64,000 nt of DNA from NCBI RefSeq assembly GCF_902830275.1, contig NZ_CADESW010000002.1:62001-126000 (forward strand), in the 5' to 3' direction. Under the pieces are notes generated by a model, which was not told the origin of the DNA, ran no database searches, and was given only the letters and a program-made list of their open reading frames with translations. The translations under genes and the position numbers were made by a program. Of the stretch, positions 46,344-56,212 are shown piece by piece; positions within the stretch are counted from its first letter, which is position 1; each line of letters starts with the position of its first letter. This DNA is from Burkholderia stagnalis (GTDB lineage: Bacteria; Pseudomonadota; Gammaproteobacteria; Burkholderiales; Burkholderiaceae).

Positions 46344-49300
46344 ATGCACACGGTTGTCCTCGGCTGGTTCGGCGTCTCCGCCGTCTGGTTCATCCCCCTC
46401 ATCTGGCGTCTCGCGAAAGCGATGCTGCCCGGCGGCGACGGCGTCGCCGGCCGCGGCTCGATCCGGCTCTGGCTCGGCTTCGCTTGCGTGTTCGTCGCGA
46501 GCTGCACGCTGACGAGCGTGTTCGCCGGCGCCGACACCAATGCGCTCGGCCACGCGCTGTCGGCCGGCTTCGAGCGCGTGCTCGGCCGGATCGGCACGCC
46601 GCTCGCGATGGTCGTGCTGTTTTTCGCGGGCCTGCCGTGGCTGACCGGCATCGGCTGGCAGCGCGTCGCCGCGTGGCTCGATACGTCGTTCGGGCTCAAG
46701 CTGGCGCGCGACGCCGACGACGATGCCCGCGGCGTCGCCGACCTGCCGCGCAGCGCGCTGCATCGCGACGACGAGCGCCGCGTGCGCCGCGCCGGCGACG
46801 TCCAGCCGACCAGCGCGCATACCGTCAATTCGATGGCGCCCCGGCAGAACGGCCGGTTTTCGCGCCCGACGCTGTGGAAGCCCGACCCGCAGGCGCGGCC
46901 GAAGCCGCGCGGCCAGGGGGTGGCCCGGCCGCACGCGGAACCGGTCGCGCCGTCGGGCTGGCTGAAGCCCACGACGCCGTTCCGGCCGGCCGCGACGTCC
47001 GCGACATCTGCGGCGGGCGCCGCAACGGCCGCCGGTGCGGCTGGCGCCGCCGTTTCGGCACGCCCCGCGGCAGGCGCGCCGTCGCCGCGCCCCGCTCCAG
47101 CCCCAATTTCACCGATTGCACTCGAACCGGCCCGCACGCGGCCGGCGCCGGCCGCGCCCGCGCGGTCAACCGATGCGCTCAGGCAGCCGGTCGCGCCGCG
47201 CGCAACCGTGCCGCCCCGGCCGACCGGTGCGGCGCCGGCGCGGCCGCTGTCGCGCCCGGCCGCCGGAACGGCGTCGACGCCGGTTCCGCCCGCCCTGCCC
47301 CGCCAGCGCCCCGCCGCGCCTGCGCGCGCGCCGCTTTATGCGTGGAACGAGAAGCCCGCGGCACCGATCACGCCCGCGCCGAGCGTCCACGAGACCTTGC
47401 GTTCGATCGAGGCCAGCACCGCCCAGTGGGCGTCGCTGGCCGGCACGTCGCCGGTCGACGCCGCGCGCGCGGCAGCCCCGCTGGCTGGCGCAGCCGCGGT
47501 GGCGGCAGGCGCCGCAGCCGCCACTTGGCCTGCGGCATCGGGCAGGCCGGCTTCCGAGTCGCGTGGCACCGAGGTTGAGGAAGTCGGCAGCGTGGCCGAC
47601 GCTCACGCCGCGACGATGCGCGACGACAACGCAATCGTGCTGCCCGCGTTCATGCCGGTCGATGACGGTGCATGGATGCCGGATGCGCACTCGGGCGCGA
47701 ATGGTGCGAATGTCCCGGCAGTACCGGAACCCGAGACGCCGGCGGGCGCTCCGCAGGACGCGATTGCGGCCGCCATGCCGGCTTCGCCGACGCTCGCCGA
47801 CGAAACCGACGAAACCGACGTAGCCGACGCAGCCGACGCAGCCGACGCAGCCGACGCAGCCGACGCAGCCGACGCAGCCGACGCAGCAATCACGCTCGAG
47901 TCGAAAGACAGCGGTCAAGACGTCGCCGATCCGGTCGAAGTCCACCCCGCGTCGCCCGCCGACACGGCGATCGACCTCGCCCCGTGGGAAGACATCGCCG
48001 AGTCGCAAACGGCCGCCGACATTGCTGTCGATGCGCCCGTGACCGAAACGACGCCGGCCGCGCCCCATGCGTTGGCCGTCGAGTGGCCGGCCGCCGGTGA
48101 CGACACGGCCGCGCCGGCCAGTGTTTCCGTCCCCGAAAACGCCACGGTCGCACGCGACGCAGACACGCTGCGTCCGCCGGTTTCCGGAACAGATGCCGCC
48201 GCCCCGTCCGACTTGACGACCAATGCATCCCCGGTCGAACAGGATGCAATCGACGCACAGCCTGCCGCGACGCTGGCCACGGCCGCCCCCGCTGCGGACG
48301 CATTCGCAGGCACGCCCCGGTTCGCTGCGCCGTCGCCCGGCGACGTGACGTCGATTGCGAAGCCGGCAACGGCAATCGTCGACACGAACTTCGTCGCGCC
48401 GGTGGCGACACCGCCGGTTGCGCCGGCAAACGTTACCGGCGAGATTGCGTCGAGTACATCGAGCGCAACCGCATCTGTCGTCGCGTCGCACGCTGTGTCG
48501 ACGGCTACGGCAGAGACGACGGCAGCGCCCGCACGCACCTCCGCCATCGCGCCCGCGCCAACAGGCGCATGGTGGTCCATCAACACCGGCACTGACAGCG
48601 CGACCGTTGGAGAATCCGTTGCATCCGAGTCCGCCGTGCCCGCGAGCCTGGATCAGGTGACCGATACGGCCAATACCAGTACGGGCGCCCCGACTTCCGC
48701 AACCATCGAACCACCGGCGATTGCAGCGGATTCGACCGCTGCCCCGACCACGCCCGTGCCGTCGACGCCTGCCGCAGCAGCGGATGCCGTGCACGACACC
48801 ACGACACGGGACGTTCCATCGCCGGATGCAGAGGATGCGTCGCCCGCAGTGGAACCCGCGATAGCGCCGGCAACCGGCGCGACGGCCCTCGGCTCGGTAC
48901 TTGCCTCGCTCCCTGCCGCTTCGGCCACGACGCTGCCCGCATCGACGTTCGTTGCACCGCAGGCCGCTGCAGCGGTAGCGCCTGCGCCGACCACCGTTCA
49001 GGCGCCCGCGTCGACCTTCGCGCCCTCCTGGTCGATTGCAACGCCAGCGCCTGCCGCCCGCGCGACCGCAATGCCCGGCGCAGCGGCGCAGCCGCACGCG
49101 CCGGCGACGACCGCCGCGAACGCGCCGACGTCCATTGCCTCCTTTACGCAGACGTCCACCATACCGGTTGACGTCGTCGCACCCGCGACGACCACTGCCG
49201 TGGCGAGCCCGGTTGCGCCGGCCGTCGCAAGCACCGACGCTGCCGTTTGCGCGCCGACCGTGGCCCAGACGCCGCCCGTGGCGCCCGTCACGCCGGCCGC

Positions 49301-51107
49301 TACCTTGGCCGCCCCGCTGCCCTCCGTCATGATCTCCGGGACGGCAGAACGCACTACCGAGACTACGGCGAACCCCGCTCAAGCCGCGGCGGTAACCTCC
49401 GCCATTGCCGACAACGCAACGCCGCCCGCGACACCGATCGCCCCGCGGCCCTCCGTCATGATCCCCGGCACGGTTGCGCCCGTTACCGCGCAACCGGCGC
49501 CAGACGCGCCTGCCGTACCGGCCATCGACGCCGGCGCCGCCCCCGCGACACCGGCTGCGCCCGCCGACGCCCCGCCCCCCCGCCCGCCGCGGCCGAACGC
49601 GTTCGAATTCCACGCGCCCGCGTCCTTCAACGTCGAGCTGCCGACGCTCGACCTGCTCGAGCCGGCGTCCGACGACATCGAGACGATCAGCGAGGAACAC
49701 CTCGCGCAGACCGGCCTGGTGATCGAACAGCGCCTGCAGGAATTCAAGGTGCCGGTGACGGTCGTCGGCGCCTCCGCCGGCCCGGTGATCACGCGATTCG
49801 AGATCGAGCCCGCGCTCGGCGTGCGCGGCAGCCAGATCGTCGGGCTGATGAAGGACCTGTCGCGCGGCCTCGGCCTTACGTCGATCCGCGTCGTCGAGAC
49901 GATTCCGGGCAAGACCTGCATGGGCCTCGAGCTGCCGAACGCGAAGCGCCAGATGATCCGCCTGTCCGAGATCCTCGCGTCGCGCCAGTACCAGCATTCG
50001 GCGTCGCAGCTGACGATCGCGATGGGCAAGGACATCATCGGCAACCCGGTCGTCACCGATCTCGCGAAGGCGCCGCACATGCTGGTCGCCGGCACCACCG
50101 GTTCGGGCAAGTCGGTCGCGATCAACGCGATGATCCTGTCGCTGCTGTACAAGGCGACGCCCGACGAAGTGCGGCTCATCATGATCGACCCGAAGATGCT
50201 CGAGCTGTCGGTCTACGAAGGCATTCCGCACCTGCTCGCGCCGGTCGTCACCGACATGAAGCTCGCGGCGAACGCACTCAACTGGTGCGTCGGCGAGATG
50301 GAGAAGCGCTACCGGCTGATGTCGGCCGTCGGCGTGCGCAACCTCGCGGGCTTCAACCAGAAGATCCGCGACGCCGAGGCGAAGGAAAGGAAGATCGGCA
50401 ACCCGTTCTCGCTGACGCCGGAAGACCCCGAGCCGCTGTCGACGCTGCCGCTGATCGTCGTCGTGATCGACGAGCTCGCCGACCTGATGATGGTCGCCGG
50501 CAAGAAGATCGAGGAGCTGATCGCCCGCCTCGCGCAGAAGGCGCGCGCGGCCGGCATTCACCTGATCCTCGCGACGCAGCGGCCGTCGGTCGACGTGATC
50601 ACCGGCCTCATCAAGGCGAACATCCCGACGCGCGTGGCGTTCCAGGTGTCGTCGAAGATCGACTCGCGCACGATCCTCGACCAGATGGGCGCCGAATCGC
50701 TGCTCGGCCAGGGCGACATGCTGTTCCTGCCGCCCGGCACCGGCTATCCGCAGCGCGTGCACGGCGCGTTCGTCGCCGACGAGGAAGTGCACCGCATCGT
50801 CGAATACCTGAAGCAGTTCGGCGAGCCGCAGTACGAGGAAGGGATTCTCGACGGCCCGACGTCCGAGGGCGCGGCGCAGGATCTGTTCGGCGACGCGCCG
50901 GACGCCGAGGCGGACCCGCTGTACGACGAGGCGGTCGCGTTCGTCGCGCGCACGCGGCGCGCGTCGATCTCGTCGGTGCAGCGGCAGTTGCGGATCGGCT
51001 ACAACCGCGCCGCGCGGCTCGTCGAGCAGATGGAAGCGGCCGGGCTCGTGTCGCCGATGGGCATCAACGGCAGCCGCGAGGTGCTGGTGCCGGCCGCCGC
51101 GGATTGA
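46344..51107 (+). CDS. ftsK: DNA translocase FtsK with very long linker
   Basis: A 1587-residue septal DNA pump for chromosome-dimer resolution and segregation. Residues 1-110 have three strong membrane segments (near 3-25, 44-64 and 86-108). Residues about 130-1080 are a low-complexity linker rich in alanine, proline, threonine and aspartate, with an in-frame 9-bp repeat at residues 487-513. The motor follows: [20 protein letters not shown], Walker A GTTGSGKS (1250-1257), Walker [13 protein letters not shown], and [20 protein letters not shown] winged-helix gamma domain ([20 protein letters not shown], ending SREVLVP) closes it. The linker is clearly longer than in E. coli FtsK. No Shine-Dalgarno is evident, so the start could lie upstream. 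Confidence 0.93.
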   Translation: MHTVVLGWFGVSAVWFIPLIWRLAKAMLPGGDGVAGRGSIRLWLGFACVFVASCTLTSVFAGADTNALGHALSAGFERVLGRIGTPLAMVVLFFAGLPWLTGIGWQRVAAWLDTSFGLKLARDADDDARGVADLPRSALHRDDERRVRRAGDVQPTSAHTVNSMAPRQNGRFSRPTLWKPDPQARPKPRGQGVARPHAEPVAPSGWLKPTTPFRPAATSATSAAGAATAAGAAGAAVSARPAAGAPSPRPAPAPISPIALEPARTRPAPAAPARSTDALRQPVAPRATVPPRPTGAAPARPLSRPAAGTASTPVPPALPRQRPAAPARAPLYAWNEKPAAPITPAPSVHETLRSIEASTAQWASLAGTSPVDAARAAAPLAGAAAVAAGAAAATWPAASGRPASESRGTEVEEVGSVADAHAATMRDDNAIVLPAFMPVDDGAWMPDAHSGANGANVPAVPEPETPAGAPQDAIAAAMPASPTLADETDETDVADAADAADAADAADAADAADAAITLESKDSGQDVADPVEVHPASPADTAIDLAPWEDIAESQTAADIAVDAPVTETTPAAPHALAVEWPAAGDDTAAPASVSVPENATVARDADTLRPPVSGTDAAAPSDLTTNASPVEQDAIDAQPAATLATAAPAADAFAGTPRFAAPSPGDVTSIAKPATAIVDTNFVAPVATPPVAPANVTGEIASSTSSATASVVASHAVSTATAETTAAPARTSAIAPAPTGAWWSINTGTDSATVGESVASESAVPASLDQVTDTANTSTGAPTSATIEPPAIAADSTAAPTTPVPSTPAAAADAVHDTTTRDVPSPDAEDASPAVEPAIAPATGATALGSVLASLPAASATTLPASTFVAPQAAAAVAPAPTTVQAPASTFAPSWSIATPAPAARATAMPGAAAQPHAPATTAANAPTSIASFTQTSTIPVDVVAPATTTAVASPVAPAVASTDAAVCAPTVAQTPPVAPVTPAATLAAPLPSVMISGTAERTTETTANPAQAAAVTSAIADNATPPATPIAPRPSVMIPGTVAPVTAQPAPDAPAVPAIDAGAAPATPAAPADAPPPRPPRPNAFEFHAPASFNVELPTLDLLEPASDDIETISEEHLAQTGLVIEQRLQEFKVPVTVVGASAGPVITRFEIEPALGVRGSQIVGLMKDLSRGLGLTSIRVVETIPGKTCMGLELPNAKRQMIRLSEILASRQYQHSASQLTIAMGKDIIGNPVVTDLAKAPHMLVAGTTGSGKSVAINAMILSLLYKATPDEVRLIMIDPKMLELSVYEGIPHLLAPVVTDMKLAANALNWCVGEMEKRYRLMSAVGVRNLAGFNQKIRDAEAKERKIGNPFSLTPEDPEPLSTLPLIVVVIDELADLMMVAGKKIEELIARLAQKARAAGIHLILATQRPSVDVITGLIKANIPTRVAFQVSSKIDSRTILDQMGAESLLGQGDMLFLPPGTGYPQRVHGAFVADEEVHRIVEYLKQFGEPQYEEGILDGPTSEGAAQDLFGDAPDAEADPLYDEAVAFVARTRRASISSVQRQLRIGYNRAARLVEQMEAAGLVSPMGINGSREVLVPAAAD
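47802..47882 (+). repeat. 9-bp minisatellite in the ftsK linker
   Basis: Nine tandem 9-base units: two GAAACCGAC, one GTAGCCGAC and six exact GCAGCCGAC. They encode D-E-T, D-V-A and D-A-A triplets. The unit is a multiple of three, so copy-number change would keep the frame. It ends into GCAGCAATC. Confidence 0.95.
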
Positions 51108-51140
51108 GCGGCGGGCCAGCCGGCCTCATCCTCCACAAAC

Positions 51141-51172
51141 GCGAAGGGCGCTGCATCGGCAGCGCCCTTCGC
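51141..51172. terminator. Hairpin between convergent ftsK and lactonase genes
   Basis: GCGAAGGGCGCTGC (51141-51154) pairs perfectly with GCAGCGCCCTTCGC (51159-51172), loop ATCG. There is no T tract on either side, so it may act as an mRNA 3-prime end stabiliser as well as a weak terminator. Confidence 0.55.
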
Positions 51173-51196
51173 ACATCCGCGGCGTCGATCCCCGCT

Positions 51197-52444
51197 TTAC
51201 AGCGCCGGCACCAGCTTGAAGTCGACCGGCTTGCCGACCGCGACCTTCTGCGGATTCGCGTCGAGCCTGCCGGTTTCGACATCGCGCTTGAACACGTAGA
51301 ACGTGTCGCTGTCCTGGTTGCCGACGATCAGCCACTTGCCGGTCGGATCGATCAGGAACTCGCGCGGCGTCCTGCCGAGGCTCGACTGCCGGCCGACCGT
51401 CTTCAGCCGGCCGTCCGCCGGGTTCACCGCGTAGATCACGATCTCGTTCGCGTCGCCGCGGTTGCTCGCATAGAGGAACCGGCCGTCCGGCGACAGGTGG
51501 ATCGCCGCGCCGCCGACCTTGCCCTTGAAGCCCGGCGCGGCCATCGGCACGGTCTGCACCGGCGTCAGCTTGCCGTCCTGGTAGCCGAACACCTCGACCG
51601 CCGCGTTCAGCTCGCTCGTCACGTACGCATGGCGGCCGTTCGCGCCGAACACCATGTGGCGCGGGCCCGAACCGGTCTTCACCGGCGTGTAGCGCGTGTC
51701 GGTCGGGCTGATCAGCCCGCGGCTGCCGTCCACCGTGTAGCGGTAGCCGAAGATCTTGTCCGCGCCGAGATCCTGCACGAACAGGTAGCGCCCGTCCGGC
51801 GAGAACGCCGTCGAGTGCACGTGCGCGCCGTCCTGGCGGCCCTTCACGGGCCCGCTGCCTTCGTGGTGCACGGCCAGCGCGGCCGGGCTCACCGCGCCGT
51901 CGTCGCGCAGCGGGAACACCGCGAAGCTGCCGCCCGGGTTCGCCGCGACCGAATAGTTCGCGCTCACGAGGTACTTGCCGTCCGGCGACAGGCTCAGGTG
52001 GCACGGGTCGTTCCCTTCCGACGACACGCGGTCGATGAACGTGAGCGCGCCCGTCTTCGCGTCGAAGCGGAACGCGCTGATGCCGCCGCGCTGGTCGGCC
52101 GGCCCGTTGTCGCCGGGCAGCTCGTTGACCGCGTACACGGTGCGGCCGTCGCGGCTCGGCAACAGGTACGACGGATTGACCGTCTTCGCCGACGACAGCG
52201 GCGCGACGCTGCCCGTCTTCGTGTCGAAGCGGTACACGTAGATGCCGTCGCTGCCGCCATCGGTGTAGGTGCCGACGAGCAGGTTGTAGACGCCGTCGGC
52301 CGGAGCCTGCGCGGGCTGTTGCGCAAACGCATGCGTCGCGGATAAGGAGAGCACGATCGCGAAACCTTTCATCCAGTGAGCGAACCTACGCGGAAACCCT
52401 CGAGTCGAAGCGCGCGCGTCGCCGGCGCGAAAACGGTTGGGCAT
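51197..52444 (-). CDS. Exported lactonase-family beta-propeller protein (6-phosphogluconolactonase YbhE-like)
   Basis: A 415-residue seven-bladed propeller of the lactonase/YbhE family. A long basic n-region and a hydrophobic core end at AFA-QQ near residue 42, predicting export to the periplasm. Repeated blades are visible: VGTYTDGGSDGIYVYRFD, DPCHLSLSPDGKYLVSANYS, DGAHVHSTAFSPDGRYLFVQ, SGPRHMVFGANGRHAYVTSE, and IHLSPDGRFLYASNRGDANE. Cytosolic YbhE hydrolyses 6-phosphogluconolactone; an exported version probably acts on another lactone or sugar. AAGGAGGA precedes the ATG at 52444, a near-perfect ribosome site that decides the start. Confidence 0.87.
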   Translation of the reverse strand: MPNRFRAGDARASTRGFPRRFAHWMKGFAIVLSLSATHAFAQQPAQAPADGVYNLLVGTYTDGGSDGIYVYRFDTKTGSVAPLSSAKTVNPSYLLPSRDGRTVYAVNELPGDNGPADQRGGISAFRFDAKTGALTFIDRVSSEGNDPCHLSLSPDGKYLVSANYSVAANPGGSFAVFPLRDDGAVSPAALAVHHEGSGPVKGRQDGAHVHSTAFSPDGRYLFVQDLGADKIFGYRYTVDGSRGLISPTDTRYTPVKTGSGPRHMVFGANGRHAYVTSELNAAVEVFGYQDGKLTPVQTVPMAAPGFKGKVGGAAIHLSPDGRFLYASNRGDANEIVIYAVNPADGRLKTVGRQSSLGRTPREFLIDPTGKWLIVGNQDSDTFYVFKRDVETGRLDANPQKVAVGKPVDFKLVPAL

Positions 52445-52604
52445 TGAATCCTCCTTGCATCGAGCCGCTTCAAGTGTTGATATGTGACGAAACGCCGGCC
52501 GTACGCGTTTCGCCGCCCGGCCGAGTATACGGGCCGCCGCGTCCGGGCGTGAAGCCCGCGGCGGCGCCGTCCGCCATGTGAACTCGCAACCAGGATTGCC
52601 GCCC

Positions 52605-54434
52605 ATGCCTGCCCTGATCGAAGACTACGCCCTCGTCGGCGACGGCCACACGGCCGCGCTGATCGCGAAAGACGGCTCCGTCGACTGGCTGTGCTGGCCC
52701 CGCTTCGATTCGGGCGCCTGTTTCGCGGCCCTCGTCGGCACCCCCGAGCATGGCCGCTGGCTGCTCGCGCCGGCCGCCGACGCCGCGATCACGCACGCGA
52801 CGCGCCGCTATCGCGGCGACACGCTGATACTCGAAACCGATTACGAGAGCGCCGACGGCGCCGTCACCGTGATCGACTTCATGCCGCCCGGCAACGGCTG
52901 GTCGGAGCTCGTGCGGATCGTCGTCGGCCGGCACGGCACGATGAAGATGCGCATGGAGCTGGTGTTGCGCTTCGACTACGGTTTCTCGATTCCGTGGGTC
53001 ACGCAGCTGTCGCGCGAGGACGGCGTGAAGGCGATCGCGGGGCCCGACACCGTCGTGCTGCGCACGAGCGTGCCGCTCACCGGCAAGAACCTGCACACGC
53101 TCGCCGAATTCACGGTGAGCGCCGACGAACGCGTGCCGTTCTCGCTCGGCTATGCGCCGTCGCACCTGCGCCTGCCGCCCGCGCGCGACCCGCTGTCGAT
53201 GCTCGCGCGCACCGAGAACTACTGGCTCGAATGGTCGGGACGCTGCCAGGTGCAGGGCCGCTACGCGGCCGCGGTGCGCCGCTCGCTGATCACGCTGAAG
53301 GCGCTCGCGTACGAGCCGACGGGCGGGATCGTCGCGGCGCCGACCACGTCGCTGCCCGAGAAGATCGGCGGCAACCGCAACTGGGACTACCGCTACTGCT
53401 GGCTGCGCGACGCGACGATCACGCTGCTCGCGCTGATGCGCGGCGGCCACTACGACGAGGCGCGCGCGTGGCGCACCTGGCTCGGCCGCGTGATGGCCGG
53501 CTCGCCCGAGCAGATCCAGATCATGTACGGCATCGCCGGCGAGCGCCGGCTGCCCGAAATGGAGCTCGACTGGCTGCCCGGGTATCAGGATTCGAAGCCG
53601 GTGCGGATCGGCAACGGCGCCGCGAACCAGCTGCAGCTCGACGTGTTCGGCGAAGTGATGGCGGCGCTGCACCTCGCGCGGGTGGGCGGCCTGCAGGCCG
53701 ACGACACGGTATGGTCGGTGCAGTGCACGCTGCTCGACCATCTCGAGAAGATCTGGCAGGAGCCCGACGAAGGGATCTGGGAAACGCGCGGCGGCCGCCG
53801 CCATTTCACGTTTTCGAAGGTAATGGCGTGGGTCGCGTTCGACCGCGCGATCAAGTCTGCGGAAATGTTCCGCCTGCCGGGCGCGCTCGAGCGCTGGCGC
53901 GCGCTGCGCGACCGCATCCACGCGGACGTCTGCGCAAACGCGTGGCATGAGGGCAAGCAGGCGTTCGCGCAGAGCTACGGCAGCGACGAGCTCGACGCGA
54001 GCGTGCTGCTGATGCCGCTGCTCGGCTTCCTGCCGCCCGACGATCCGCGCATCGCCGGCACGGTCGACGCGATCGAGCGCGAATTGCTGCACGACGGCCT
54101 CGTGCTGCGCTACCGCACGTCCGAGTACGACGACGGCCTGCCGCCCGGCGAAGGCACGTTTCTCGCGTGCAGCTTCTGGCTCGTCGACAACTACGCGCTG
54201 CTCGGCCGGATCGACGAGGCGCATCGGCTGTTCAGCCGGCTGCTGTCGCTGTCGAACGACCTCGGGCTGCTCGCCGAGGAATACGACCCGGTCGACGGGC
54301 GCCTCGTCGGCAACTTCCCGCAGGCGTTCTCGCATGTCGCGCTCGTGCACACCGCGATGAACCTGATGCACCACGAGGAAGCGATGGCGCGCGCGGCCGG
54401 CCAGCCCACGGCGGCCATGGCCACCGGGCGCTGA
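52605..54434 (+). CDS. Glycoside hydrolase family 15 protein (glucoamylase/trehalase-like)
   Basis: A 609-residue cytoplasmic protein with no signal peptide. Residues 1-210 form the N-terminal beta domain seen in GH15 trehalases (IEDYALVGDGHTAALIAKDG, SVDWLCWPRFDSGACFAALV). The (alpha/alpha)6 catalytic barrel follows, with GGNRNWDYRYCWLRDATITL carrying the WDYRxxWxRD motif and a later ELDASVLLMPLLGFLP. The general acid/base glutamates are likely near GYQDSKPVRIGNGAANQLQLD and EEYDPVDGRLVGNFPQAFSH. The substrate is an alpha-glucan or trehalose by family. ATG 52605 (AGGA upstream) is preferred over GTG 52578. Confidence 0.88.
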   Translation: MPALIEDYALVGDGHTAALIAKDGSVDWLCWPRFDSGACFAALVGTPEHGRWLLAPAADAAITHATRRYRGDTLILETDYESADGAVTVIDFMPPGNGWSELVRIVVGRHGTMKMRMELVLRFDYGFSIPWVTQLSREDGVKAIAGPDTVVLRTSVPLTGKNLHTLAEFTVSADERVPFSLGYAPSHLRLPPARDPLSMLARTENYWLEWSGRCQVQGRYAAAVRRSLITLKALAYEPTGGIVAAPTTSLPEKIGGNRNWDYRYCWLRDATITLLALMRGGHYDEARAWRTWLGRVMAGSPEQIQIMYGIAGERRLPEMELDWLPGYQDSKPVRIGNGAANQLQLDVFGEVMAALHLARVGGLQADDTVWSVQCTLLDHLEKIWQEPDEGIWETRGGRRHFTFSKVMAWVAFDRAIKSAEMFRLPGALERWRALRDRIHADVCANAWHEGKQAFAQSYGSDELDASVLLMPLLGFLPPDDPRIAGTVDAIERELLHDGLVLRYRTSEYDDGLPPGEGTFLACSFWLVDNYALLGRIDEAHRLFSRLLSLSNDLGLLAEEYDPVDGRLVGNFPQAFSHVALVHTAMNLMHHEEAMARAAGQPTAAMATGR

Positions 54435-54502
54435 ACCCGGGCGGCCGCGCCTTCGTCATGGAACGTCAAATCGCAAAAAATTCATGAAAAATCAGGGAAA
54501 TG

Positions 54503-54536
54503 TTGCATTGCACCACCCTACTTTGTCCGATATGAT
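54503..54536 (+). promoter_or_regulatory. phaZ promoter with TTGCA direct repeat
   Basis: TTGCAC (54508-54513) and TATGAT (54531-54536) are separated by 17 bases, the best sigma-70 promoter in this window. TTGCATTGCA, a direct repeat of TTGCA at 54503-54512, overlaps the -35. TGC-rich sites are known for the polyhydroxyalkanoate-sensing repressor PhaR, so an operator is plausible. The leader is about 120 bases. Confidence 0.6.
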
Positions 54537-54661
54537 CGACGGCGATTGAGCGGCCGCGTCGAGCGGCCGCCGCGCAGCATGGCCGATCCCTGACCCACAC
54601 GGCGCGCCGCGACGCCCGACGCCGCCCTCGCGCACCGTCCCCCCACGCGGGAGTTGTTTGC

Positions 54662-56131
54662 ATGCTTTACCAACTGCATGAATTCCAGCGGGCGATGCTG
54701 AGCCCGCTCACGGCCTGGGCCCAGGCCGCGTCGAAATCGTTCGCGAACCCGTCCAGCCCGTTCTCGCTGATGCCCGGCGCGACGCGCATGGCCGCCGCGT
54801 ACGAATTGCTGTACCGGCTCGGCAAGGATTACGAGAAGCCCGAGTTCAACCTGCACCAGATCGTCAAGGACGGCCACAACATCCCGATCGTCGAGCAGAC
54901 GATCGTCGAGAAGCCGTTCTGCCGGCTGCTGCGCTTCAAGCGCTACTCGGACGACGCCGACGCCGTCACGCAGCTCAAGGACGAGCCGGTCGTGCTGGTC
55001 TGCGCGCCGCTGTCGGGCCACCACTCGACGCTGCTGCGCGACACGGTGCGCACGCTGCTGCAGGATCACAAGGTCTACATCACCGACTGGATCGACGCGC
55101 GGATGGTGCCGATCGAGGTCGGCCCGTTCCACCTGCACGACTACATCGCGTACATCCAGGAGTTCATCCGCCACATCGGCGCGCGCAACCTGCACGTGAT
55201 CTCGGTGTGCCAGCCGACGGTGCCGGTGCTCGCGGCGATCTCGCTGATGGCAAGCCGCGGCGAGGACACGCCGCTCACGATGACGATGATGGGCGGCCCG
55301 ATCGATGCGCGCCGCAGCCCGACGTCGGTGAACTCGCTCGCGACCCAGCACTCCACCGCGTGGTTCGAGAACAACGTGATCCACACGGTGCCCGCGAACT
55401 ACCCGGGCGAAGGCCGCCAGGTCTATCCGGGCTTCCTGCAGCACGCGGGCTTCGTCGCGATGAACCCGGAACGCCACGCGCAATCGCACTGGGATTTCTA
55501 CCAAAGCCTGCTGCGCGGCGACGAGGACGACGCCGAGGCGCACCGCTCGTTCTACGACGAATACAACGCGGTGCTCGACATGGCCGCCGAGTACTACCTG
55601 GAGACGATCCGCATCGTGTTCCAGGAATTCCGCCTCGCCGAAGGCACGTGGGAAGTCGCCGGCGAGCTCGTGCGCCCGCAGGACATCAAGCACACCGCGC
55701 TGATGACGATCGAGGGCGAACTCGACGATATTTCCGGCAGCGGCCAGACCCACGTCGCACACGAGCTGTGCACGGGCATCCCGCAGGACCATCGCCGCAA
55801 CCTGACCGCGGAGAAATGCGGCCACTACGGGATCTTCTCGGGCCGCCGCTGGCGCACGATCATCTACCCGCAGTTGCGCGACTTCATCCGCGAGCACGCG
55901 CCGGAGCCGAAAAACGGCGCCGCGAAGGATCGCCCGGATGCGCCGGCGGCCGCGAAGCTCGCCGCCGTGCCGACCACACCGGCCGCGCCGGCCAAGACGG
56001 CTACCGCGAAACGCGCGCGCACGAAGGCGCCCGCCGCCGCGCCGGCGGCACCGGCCGCACCGGCGAAAGCCGCCGCAGTGAAGCGCAGCGCCGCGCGCGC
56101 GAAACCGGCCCGCGCCCGCAAGGCCGCCTGA
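54662..56131 (+). CDS. phaZ: Intracellular polyhydroxyalkanoate depolymerase PhaZ with basic C-terminal tail
   Basis: A 489-residue PHB granule-associated depolymerase. Residues 1-415 match the Ralstonia PhaZ1 type: MLYQLHEFQRAMLSPLTAWA start, nucleophile cysteine C183 in SVCQPTVPVLA (the position used in Ralstonia PhaZ1), MTMMGGPIDARRSPTSVN, and the EKCGHYGIFSGRRWR histidine near the end of the catalytic domain. No signal peptide. The last 70 or so residues are alanine, lysine and proline-rich (KTATAKRARTKAPAAAPAAP and similar), like histone H1-type or PhaF-type tails, and absent from the Ralstonia enzyme. The start is at ATG 54662, preceded by GGGAG. Confidence 0.93.
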   Translation: MLYQLHEFQRAMLSPLTAWAQAASKSFANPSSPFSLMPGATRMAAAYELLYRLGKDYEKPEFNLHQIVKDGHNIPIVEQTIVEKPFCRLLRFKRYSDDADAVTQLKDEPVVLVCAPLSGHHSTLLRDTVRTLLQDHKVYITDWIDARMVPIEVGPFHLHDYIAYIQEFIRHIGARNLHVISVCQPTVPVLAAISLMASRGEDTPLTMTMMGGPIDARRSPTSVNSLATQHSTAWFENNVIHTVPANYPGEGRQVYPGFLQHAGFVAMNPERHAQSHWDFYQSLLRGDEDDAEAHRSFYDEYNAVLDMAAEYYLETIRIVFQEFRLAEGTWEVAGELVRPQDIKHTALMTIEGELDDISGSGQTHVAHELCTGIPQDHRRNLTAEKCGHYGIFSGRRWRTIIYPQLRDFIREHAPEPKNGAAKDRPDAPAAAKLAAVPTTPAAPAKTATAKRARTKAPAAAPAAPAAPAKAAAVKRSAARAKPARARKAA

Positions 56132-56149
56132 CGCGCCGCGCGCCCAACG

Positions 56150-56188
56150 AAAAACGCCGCCATGCGTGAAGCACGGCGGCGTTTTTTT
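56150..56188. terminator. Bidirectional terminator between phaZ and tetR-type gene
   Basis: AAAAACGCCGCC (56150-56161) pairs with GGCGGCGTTTTT (from 56175), loop 13 bases with an inner GC pair. It is followed by seven T on the plus strand (56182-56188) and mirrored A on the other side for the minus-strand gene. Confidence 0.85.
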
Positions 56189-56212
56189 CATCCGGCGGCC
56201 CGCGGCCGGCGC

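Noticed and set aside
47802..47882. Possible CRISPR-like array
   Set aside because: Units are contiguous 9-mers without spacers and are translated inside ftsK; it is a minisatellite.
47166..50792. 1208-residue minus-strand open frame with repeated V-G-C units
   Set aside because: Antisense shadow of the ftsK linker. The V-G-C repeats simply mirror the 9-bp minisatellite.
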